In this document: positions 14,738 to 20,925 of the stretch, in pieces | Layout of the letters: the number at the start of each line of letters is the position of its first letter | Position numbering within the stretch: the first letter of the stretch is position 1 | Virus record (IMG/VR): IMGVR_UViG_3300031539_000131 | Coordinates: 1-38,386 of that record | DNA: 38,386 nt | Source of the DNA: a virus | Direction: 5' to 3' (one strand) | The notes under the pieces: generated by a model | The model's database searches: none | The model's input: the letters and a program-made list of their open reading frames with translations, nothing else | What the model was told of the DNA's origin: nothing | Position numbers and translations under genes: made by a program

Positions 14738-15315
14738 GCGAACCACATAGACAAGAGAACTTTAGCAGTCTCATGGAGTTTATGAAGTGGTTATTTGGAG
14801 GACAATCACTCGTAAGAGACTCATTAATTAATACACAGGTGATGCTGGATGCGGTCCACTACGAGGTACATGAAGGAGACTTCTACACCTACAGCAACGC
14901 AGCAACCATAAACGCTGGAACCGCCACCGCCCTCAGTATGGTTGTTAGGCCGGGTGTGGGAAAACAACTGCACTTCCAAGGAATAGTTTCATCCAAGAAC
15001 AGTGGGTGGGCTGAACTATTTGAAAACGTGGAATATACTGGTGGAAGCACAATCTCACCCAAAAACAATAACCGCGCAAGCGCCAACACATTCGGTGGAA
15101 CCATGATAGTCAACCCTACAATAACTGATTTCGGCACACAACTACAGAGTAGAGCAGTGGGGTCAAGTGCCCCCGGAGTGAGGATAGGTGGAGAATCGGA
15201 GACGCGAAACGAGTGGATACTGTCAGACGAGTACTGGTATCTTATCTGGTTCTACGCCGACAGCGCCACCACACAGGTATCACTCGACTTCGAGGCATAT
15301 GAGGTGACAACATGA
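14734..15315 (+). CDS. Decoration- or fibre-like structural protein
   Basis: 193 residues, ATGA overlap with the previous gene, GGGGGTG as Shine-Dalgarno. After an N-terminal helix (FSSLMEFMKWLFGGQSLV) it is all beta. The segment pattern YSNAATINAGTATALSMVV, FENVEYTGGSTISPKNNNR, ASANTFGGTMIVNPTITDFG, EWILSDEYWYLI matches the architecture of a widespread unnamed phage structural protein, in which a long run of strands with an NRNSAN-type loop ends in an E-W-x-L strand. A jelly-roll head fibre or decoration protein is the likely role. Its position before the protease gene fits a capsid accessory protein. Confidence 0.7.
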   Translation: MSEPHRQENFSSLMEFMKWLFGGQSLVRDSLINTQVMLDAVHYEVHEGDFYTYSNAATINAGTATALSMVVRPGVGKQLHFQGIVSSKNSGWAELFENVEYTGGSTISPKNNNRASANTFGGTMIVNPTITDFGTQLQSRAVGSSAPGVRIGGESETRNEWILSDEYWYLIWFYADSATTQVSLDFEAYEVTT

Positions 15316-17354
15316 GCAACATAATCCTAAGTGAACCATTGCATCCAGATTTTCAACGCATATTAGATAACTTCATTAAACAGTACGGCAAAGAGAAGGG
15401 CACAGAGTACTTCTATAGGTGGGTACGTAAACACAACCTAGATGATACCAAACCCTACAGCAACCAAGCCCAACTAGGGGAATGCTATGGAGCCCTCTGT
15501 GAATCATTCAGGTGGCTGGACGAACCCCTCATCAAGTTCTATAAGAGCGACGACACAGGCAAATACTATAAATGCGTAGCACTCACCGCAAACATGAGCA
15601 TGAACAGGAACGACTACAGCGACGTACCTGAGTTCAAGCAAGCAGCAGGAACCCTAACGTGGCGACCACTCAACCTGAACCACGATCACAGCAAGTGGCT
15701 ACCCTTCCCAGCGAACAGGGTAGACTACGCAGTATTCGAGGACAACGAGGTAGAGACCATCATACGCATAGACGACGCACAGAGAGACATACAGCGCATG
15801 ATAGAGAATGGAGAAATACTTCACCCAAGCATAGAGGCAAACCCGAGAGGGTTAACGGTGACAGACCGCAATACGCCGTCAAAGTGGAACTACACCGCGA
15901 TGGCGCTCCTACAGAAAGGAGTCACGCTCCCAGGCGACCCGTTAACCTACCTTGAGCCACTGCCACTGAACGAGTCTATGGGGAAGAGTCTAGTGGAGAG
16001 CCTGAGTGTGGAGAAGGAGGAGAAAGATATGAGTATAGAAGAGTATGAAAATGGAATAACCCTGACAGAGGAAACATGGAGCACAGCGTACAAGAACGAC
16101 CTACCTGACTCATCCTTCGCCTACATAGAACCAGGCGGAAAGAAAGATGAGGACGATAAAACTGTTCCACGAGGCAAACGTCACCTACCGTACAAGGACA
16201 GCAACGGCAAAGTAGATAGAGCACACGTAGTGGCGGCTTGGCAGGCACTCCACGGAGCACGAGGCGGACTCGGCTCATGGGCATCTGACAGCATCGTGAG
16301 CGCCATCAGACGCAAACTACTATCAGCGGCGAGAAGCGTCGGCGTGAAACTCTCAGAGGAAGAGGAACACCTCAAAGAGTACAAAGGCATAGACGGCATG
16401 GACATATGTGGACAGTGTAGGTTCTTCGAGGACTTAAGCGACACCACAAAGACATTCCCCAAGGCAACGGGGCAACCAGACGACGCCGAGATAATGATAT
16501 CTACAGGCGCAGTCGGCCCCGGAGTAGGAGTATGTGGGGTGGCGACAAGGTTACTTGGATACAGGATTCTTGTACGTAAGAACGACTCTGCGTGTACCGA
16601 TGGCAGGGTAAGAGAAACCCCAACAGATGTTGATAGAACGATAGAGAAGAGGATTGATTTGAGCGAAATAGAAAAAGAGGCAATGAAAAACGACTACGAG
16701 AAGCGACTAGCCGACAAGGAAGCCGCCATCATAGAGGAAACCCAGAACACCAGCCGTGAACGCGAGGCTAAAATTAAGGCACTCATGGAGGTATCCATGC
16801 AGGCTAACACGTTAAAGGACAAGGAACGCATCATAGCGACCCAGACAAGCGAGATAACTCGGTTAACGGAGGACCGCCAGAAGCTACGCAAAGAGGTAGA
16901 CAACCTAAGTGAAAGCGAGGCCACCCTCAAAATAGGTATGACGGAACGCGACAAGGACATCAAGTACTACAAGGACAGGAACGACGCATACGAACGCACC
17001 CACAAAGAGTTACGCGACGAGACAATAATGCTGAAGGAGAGACTATCCTCAGCCATAGCGATGAGGGATGAGGAAGCCACCAAACGCGCAGAGGCAAACC
17101 AGAGAGCACTCAACTCGGAGCAGGAACGGGCACGCATCGCCCAAGAGAACGCCCTAATCATAGAGAAACTCGCTGGACTACAACAGGAAATCTACGACAG
17201 TTCAAGGATACGCGCCGACACAGCAAAGACACAGATAAAGGACGGGCAGTTGATCGAGGAACTTCGCAAGGAGAGAGAAGGACTCGTCACCACCATACGG
17301 GAACTAAAACAGAAACTCGGTACACAGCCAAGCAAAATCATTGTGAGGGGATAA
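15312..17354 (+). CDS. Maturation protease fused to scaffolding coiled coil
   Basis: 680 residues, four parts. Residues 85-215 look like an HK97-type prohead protease: ALTANMSMNRNDY, LNLNHDHSKWLPF with the catalytic His (H124 or H126), and LHPSIEANPRG with the nucleophile Ser (S173). Residues 265-350 resemble DUF6582-type segments (SFAYIEPGG, GKRHLPYKDSNGKVD, VSAIRRKLLSAARSVGV). Residues 364-430 hold four Cys (C366, C369, C408, C428), a possible zinc site. From 448 to 670 there is an uninterrupted coiled coil suited to be the internal scaffold that the protease removes. ATG 15312 overlaps the previous stop (ATGA). Unusually large for the family, where scaffold and protease are often separate. 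Confidence 0.85.
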   Translation: MSNIILSEPLHPDFQRILDNFIKQYGKEKGTEYFYRWVRKHNLDDTKPYSNQAQLGECYGALCESFRWLDEPLIKFYKSDDTGKYYKCVALTANMSMNRNDYSDVPEFKQAAGTLTWRPLNLNHDHSKWLPFPANRVDYAVFEDNEVETIIRIDDAQRDIQRMIENGEILHPSIEANPRGLTVTDRNTPSKWNYTAMALLQKGVTLPGDPLTYLEPLPLNESMGKSLVESLSVEKEEKDMSIEEYENGITLTEETWSTAYKNDLPDSSFAYIEPGGKKDEDDKTVPRGKRHLPYKDSNGKVDRAHVVAAWQALHGARGGLGSWASDSIVSAIRRKLLSAARSVGVKLSEEEEHLKEYKGIDGMDICGQCRFFEDLSDTTKTFPKATGQPDDAEIMISTGAVGPGVGVCGVATRLLGYRILVRKNDSACTDGRVRETPTDVDRTIEKRIDLSEIEKEAMKNDYEKRLADKEAAIIEETQNTSREREAKIKALMEVSMQANTLKDKERIIATQTSEITRLTEDRQKLRKEVDNLSESEATLKIGMTERDKDIKYYKDRNDAYERTHKELRDETIMLKERLSSAIAMRDEEATKRAEANQRALNSEQERARIAQENALIIEKLAGLQQEIYDSSRIRADTAKTQIKDGQLIEELRKEREGLVTTIRELKQKLGTQPSKIIVRG

Positions 17355-17357
17355 TAG

Positions 17358-17747
17358 ATGAGTGCAGCAATAGAAGGACTAGTAGGACAACTTAGCATCG
17401 GCGGAACACTCATCGGCTTCCTAACAGGCATAGAGTTCAGCGGAGATAGGTCACAGACCCCGTGGAGAGCCATGGGTAGTTACGACCCGACACAGATACT
17501 TAAAGGCAGACGCAACTACGAAGGCACCGCACGTAAAGCATACATCTGCGGAGACTGGGTAGACCTATTCATGGTTAACCTACTCAACTACGCCGCAACC
17601 ATATACCCGAGAGGCTCAACCGCCTGTGGAACCATCGCTGGAAGCCTAGCAATAAAAAGTTACAGAGTAACAGGCATGGAAACCGAGTCAGAGGCCGCCG
17701 TAATAGAAGAGATCGGCTTTGACATGTTTGCGGTAACTACGCCTTAG
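17358..17747 (+). CDS. Tail-tube-like protein
   Basis: 129 residues, ATG 17358 with GAGGGG 8 nt upstream. The N-terminal pattern IGGTLIGFLTGIEFSGDRSQ, then IGS-like GSYDPTQILKGRRNYEGTA, and the C-terminal strand KSYRVTGMETESEAAVIEEI are what tail tube proteins of the phage tube fold show: a GIEFSGDR strand, a loop naming a Gly-Arg-Arg-Asn-Tyr turn, and an EEIGFDMFAV end. Placement between scaffold and capsid genes is odd for a tube gene, so a capsid decoration protein is the alternative. A strong terminator follows, fitting an abundant virion protein. Confidence 0.6.
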   Translation: MSAAIEGLVGQLSIGGTLIGFLTGIEFSGDRSQTPWRAMGSYDPTQILKGRRNYEGTARKAYICGDWVDLFMVNLLNYAATIYPRGSTACGTIAGSLAIKSYRVTGMETESEAAVIEEIGFDMFAVTTP

Positions 17748-17766
17748 TGCTTAGAATGTCTACCAA

Positions 17767-17793
17767 AATGCTTTAATACTTCCCATTTTTTTT
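17767..17793 (+). terminator. Terminator after the tail-tube-like gene
   Basis: AATGCTTTAA (17767-17776) is followed by a pyrimidine-rich stretch and eight consecutive T at 17786-17793, 40 bp after the stop. The same AATGCTTTAA plus pyrimidine tract follows the capsid gene at 20827. No stable stem is seen, in line with archaeal U-tract termination. Confidence 0.55.
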
Positions 17794-17834
17794 ATTAGTG
17801 CGGAGAGCCAAGAAGGGAGGACTATCATTAAAAC

Positions 17835-18242
17835 ATGGTTAAAGTAATAAAGAAAGAGATTAATTATGAGGATGAAAGAGGAATAATAAGAGACATTTTG
17901 TTTAATGAGGTTATTGAACACGTTACCATTATATCATCAAAAAAGGGTGCTGTACGGGGGGATCATTACCATAAATATACGTCACAGTATACCTACGTCA
18001 TTAGAGGATCATTTAAAGTAATATCGCAGATGCAGAATGAACAAGTAGAGGTAGGGATAATTAAGCAAAACGACTTATTGTTCACCCCTCCTATGGAGAA
18101 ACATGTTTTAATCTCTTTAGAGGACTCAGAGATACTTGCACTTACAAGGGGACCGAGAGGAGGAGAAAACTATGAGAACGATACGTTTAGGTTACACGGG
18201 GCAGAGTCATTATTATCAAAAATAAAGGGGATTGCGCCATGA
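17835..18242 (+). CDS. Cupin sugar isomerase/epimerase (FdtA/WxcM type)
   Basis: 135 residues forming a single cupin domain. RGDHYHKYTSQYTYVIRGSF (about 42-61) is the FdtA/WxcM-type motif with the His-x-His pair and the Gln/Tyr on the next strand; TPPMEKHVLISLEDSE is the second cupin strand. Such enzymes convert NDP-4-keto-6-deoxy sugars by 3,4-ketoisomerisation or epimerisation. Only a distant GGGAGG (17814-17819, 15 nt spacer) precedes ATG 17835. It is translationally coupled (ATGA) to the C-methyltransferase gene. The pair is more AT-rich than the flanking structural genes, suggesting later acquisition. Confidence 0.8.
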   Translation: MVKVIKKEINYEDERGIIRDILFNEVIEHVTIISSKKGAVRGDHYHKYTSQYTYVIRGSFKVISQMQNEQVEVGIIKQNDLLFTPPMEKHVLISLEDSEILALTRGPRGGENYENDTFRLHGAESLLSKIKGIAP

Positions 18243-19474
18243 TTCAGCAACCAGTTTGCCAAGTTTGCGGTTCATTTGACTTGAAAGAGGTTTTGAACCT
18301 AGGTCTTCAACCCCTATGTAACGAATTTAAGTTACCATCCCAACTGAATAGCCCAGAGACATATTACCCTCTCTCCTTGGTGTATTGTGAGGACTGTGAA
18401 ACAGTTCAACTCTCATATATCATCCCCACCGAACAAGTATTCGGAGAACAGTACACGTATCTCACAGGTTCCACTAGGGCAGTGGTTGAGTACTTCAACA
18501 ATTTGGCTGCACAACTTATACAAAGGTTTAATCTAGTGAGAGGTGACGTAGTTATTGACATCGGATCAAACGACGGAACCTTTCTAAACGCGTTCAAACG
18601 CTTAGGCATCAACGTGTTAGGCATCGAAGGATCACCCAAACCCGCCTCCTTCGCTGAGACATACGGCATAAAAACGATTCAAAACTTTTTTGGAAAAGGA
18701 ATCTCGGAACTAATAAAAAAGGAAGTACCCGATCTAAATAGAGTTAAACTTGTTACGGCTATGAACGTCATCGCGCACACCGATAACATTAACGAGTTTT
18801 TAGATGAAGTTAAACTGATAGTGAACCCTGAAACAGTTTTTGTAACTCAGTCTCACTATTTGATTTCACTACTAGAAAACTTAGAGTTTGACACAATATA
18901 TCATGAGCATTTAAGGTACTACTCTTTAAAGAGTTTGATAAATCTATTCACAAGGCACGGTTTCACTGTTTTTGATGCAGAGGTTGTAGATGTTTATGGC
19001 GGTTCCATAGTCGTATATGCAAGTTTAAGTGATGGCAACCATACAACCACCCGGTTCCTAAATCTGCTGAAAAACGAAAACAAAGTTAACATTTTAGAGA
19101 GATTCAGAGAAACAAATAATGTACTATTACAGAACAAAGCAAAACTATTAAACATGTTATATAGATACAAAAAACAGGGTAAACATATAATTGGGGTTGG
19201 GGCGCCGATGAAGTCCTCAACACTCCTAAATTTTTATGGTATCACGCCAGACCTCTTAGACTGTTTAACTGAAGTTAACCCATTGAAGATAGGAACCATG
19301 TCCCCCGGAGTTCACATACCCGTTGTCGATGAAACCATGGTTTTCGATGACCAACCAGACTACGCTTTAATATTGTCGTGGAACATAGCAAACCAGATAA
19401 TGAAGTCGTACCGACAAAAAGGATATAAGGGGAAATTTATAATCCCGGTTCCTAAAATAAGGATCATTAAATAA
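18239..19474 (+). CDS. NDP-hexose C-methyltransferase (TylC3/NovU family)
   Basis: 411 residues with all three family domains: an N-terminal zinc site (C7, C10, C50, C53 in QPVCQVCGS and VYCEDCETVQ), a SAM domain with motif I VVIDIGSNDGTF (104-115), and the C-terminal domain with GVGAPMKSSTLLNFYGI. The catalytic DTIYHEHLRYYS motif (218-229, Y221, H222, H224) is intact. These enzymes methylate C3 (or C5) of keto-deoxysugars to make branched sugars. Its substrate could come from the SDR dehydratases of island C plus the cupin just upstream. The partner cupin and methyltransferase form a two-gene unit between two terminators. Confidence 0.9.
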   Translation: MIQQPVCQVCGSFDLKEVLNLGLQPLCNEFKLPSQLNSPETYYPLSLVYCEDCETVQLSYIIPTEQVFGEQYTYLTGSTRAVVEYFNNLAAQLIQRFNLVRGDVVIDIGSNDGTFLNAFKRLGINVLGIEGSPKPASFAETYGIKTIQNFFGKGISELIKKEVPDLNRVKLVTAMNVIAHTDNINEFLDEVKLIVNPETVFVTQSHYLISLLENLEFDTIYHEHLRYYSLKSLINLFTRHGFTVFDAEVVDVYGGSIVVYASLSDGNHTTTRFLNLLKNENKVNILERFRETNNVLLQNKAKLLNMLYRYKKQGKHIIGVGAPMKSSTLLNFYGITPDLLDCLTEVNPLKIGTMSPGVHIPVVDETMVFDDQPDYALILSWNIANQIMKSYRQKGYKGKFIIPVPKIRIIK

Positions 19475-19542
19475 ATCATTATATTACTCGGTTTACACCG
19501 AACATCATAGTCAACCCCTGAAACGTAAGTTGAGGGGGATTC

Positions 19543-19602
19543 ATGACCCCGCACAAGTACCTGCGGGCTACAAATTTTGGCACTCGGCAGACTAAAAATT
19601 AG
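19543..19602 (+). CDS. Short Shine-Dalgarno-led ORF at the capsid gene start
   Basis: ATG 19543 follows GAGGGGG (19532-19538) closely and opens 19 codons (MTPHKYLRATNFGTRQTKN) that end at TAG 19600-19602, overlapping the capsid gene in a different frame. It may be a leader peptide coupling ribosomes to the capsid start, or the true capsid N-terminus if a +1 shift or a base error lies between 19575 and 19600. A CCCGC/GCGGG inverted repeat (19548-19552 and 19563-19567) lies within it. Confidence 0.35.
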   Translation: MTPHKYLRATNFGTRQTKN

Positions 19603-20815
19603 GGAGGCTGTCGTTAGCGTCACCAACCGGGAGGTTGCACGCACGCCCATCACCATTGAGGTGAGAAATAGTTTGTCACAACCCGTAATAGAGTTAGACC
19701 TAACCGAGTTCAAGAAAGACATCAAGAGCGACCTGAAGAACTACATGGATCAGATGATGGAGAAGATGACCCCACCTGGTGAACTTAAGAGTCTCACTGA
19801 GAAGAAAGCACCTGTCGAGTTTGACTACCGGCAAGGCATAATCAAGAGACTTGGCTCATTCAAGGAACGCATTGGACTAGATGACTACAAGTACGAAGAT
19901 ATCAAGAAAGTTGCCACACCAAAATACGATGAGAAAGCGAAGACCACCAGTTACACGTTGAACGAGAGTCTCATAGAGACGATTGGCACCGTTGACCCTT
20001 CCTGCTGCATACCCGAGATATGGGCAGACAAGATTGAGCGTGACCACGTTTACCCAGGCTCCGTTTTCCTTGGAGCATGGTTCGTAAACTGGTACGATGA
20101 GATTGAGGGGAAACCAGGAGACAAGGTTCACATCTGTAGCGTCGGGCCAGCCACATGCGTTGACCTAACCTGCGATGAGCCAACCTCAGTCGCCGCAACT
20201 GTAGACTGTCCTTACATTACTCTTCAAGAGGATGCTTGTGCATACACGATCTGTCGCGCGGACATCGAGGACGTACAGGTAGGACTCGTAGACGCCTTAA
20301 ACGAGGGTCTTGGAAGCTGCCTAGCGGTCTGTATAGACAACTACTTCTTCAACATAGCGTTAAGCTGCACCAACGGCGGAACCTTAACCAGCACCGGCCC
20401 CATGACAGGCAGCCTTATACTAGAGGCAATGGGAAGCATGTTAGCGGGAACCTATACACCCGTAAAGTTAATCATGCACCCTGTCCCATGGACGAGCCTG
20501 ATGCAGGACACCAACTTCAGGTACGCCAACCAGTTCGGGGCACGCGACGTGATCACCAGCGGACGCCTAGACAACGCGTTCGGCATCGAGATCAACGTCA
20601 CCCCCAAGGGCACCCTAACTACCGGCGGAGGCACCTATCGGAGCCTTCTCCTAGCGAAGGGAGCCTTAGCTGGGGCACTGAAGCACGGTATAACCGTCGA
20701 ATCAGAGTACAGTCCACGCTTCCAGAAGAGGTGGGTCATAGCAGACATCCGCTACGGCGGAAAGTGTCTTCACCCAGACGGTATCTGGTGGATCAGAACC
20801 GTCGAGACTCCTTAA
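19577..20815 (+). CDS. Major capsid protein, HK97 fold (probable)
   Basis: 412 residues in the position of the capsid gene after protease-scaffold. Residues 30-120 are a helical, charged delta-like region (LTEFKKDIKSDLKNYMDQMM) likely to be removed by the protease. The remainder shows typical capsid features: a Cys-rich stretch (DPSCCIPEIWADKIERDHVY), an alpha/beta body (AIKLIMHP-like VKLIMHPVPWTSLMQ), and a C-terminal RFQKRWVIADIRYGGKCLHPDGIWW. The start is uncertain: TTG 19577 lacks a good Shine-Dalgarno, GTG 19661 is an alternative, and an out-of-frame SD-led ORF lies just upstream. The frame is followed by a terminator. Confidence 0.8.
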   Translation: MALGRLKIREAVVSVTNREVARTPITIEVRNSLSQPVIELDLTEFKKDIKSDLKNYMDQMMEKMTPPGELKSLTEKKAPVEFDYRQGIIKRLGSFKERIGLDDYKYEDIKKVATPKYDEKAKTTSYTLNESLIETIGTVDPSCCIPEIWADKIERDHVYPGSVFLGAWFVNWYDEIEGKPGDKVHICSVGPATCVDLTCDEPTSVAATVDCPYITLQEDACAYTICRADIEDVQVGLVDALNEGLGSCLAVCIDNYFFNIALSCTNGGTLTSTGPMTGSLILEAMGSMLAGTYTPVKLIMHPVPWTSLMQDTNFRYANQFGARDVITSGRLDNAFGIEINVTPKGTLTTGGGTYRSLLLAKGALAGALKHGITVESEYSPRFQKRWVIADIRYGGKCLHPDGIWWIRTVETP

Positions 20816-20826
20816 ACAACACAACT

Positions 20827-20866
20827 AATGCTTTAACAATCTTCTTTCCCCTATTTTCTTATAGTA
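20827..20866 (+). terminator. Terminator after the major capsid gene
   Basis: AATGCTTTAA (20827-20836) is followed by a pyrimidine tract (CTTCTTTCCCCTATTTTCTT) right after the capsid stop. It matches the element at 17767-17793. A pyrimidine-rich U-tract with no stable stem fits archaeal-type termination. It separates the capsid transcript from glycan island C. Confidence 0.55.
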
Positions 20867-20912
20867 AAGTTTTAATATAAGGTAGTTAAACTATATAGAG
20901 ATATATAGTTTA
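20867..20912 (+). promoter_or_regulatory. Promoter of glycan island C with inverted repeat
   Basis: Two TATA-like blocks (TTTTAATATAA near 20868-20878 and AACTATATA at 20889-20897) precede the first gene of island C. The second block lies in a perfect inverted repeat with 10-bp arms, TAAACTATAT at 20887-20896 and ATATAGTTTA at 20903-20912, around a 6-bp spacer. Starts from the second block would fall near 20920-20933, close to the TTG codons at 20926 and 20935, so a leaderless message is possible. Confidence 0.5.
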
Positions 20913-20925
20913 GTAGTGTTAGTAG

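Noticed and set aside
20236-20880. 214-codon plus-strand ORF in another frame of the capsid gene
   Set aside because: Arg/His-rich composition and full overlap with the capsid frame mark it as a shadow of that gene.
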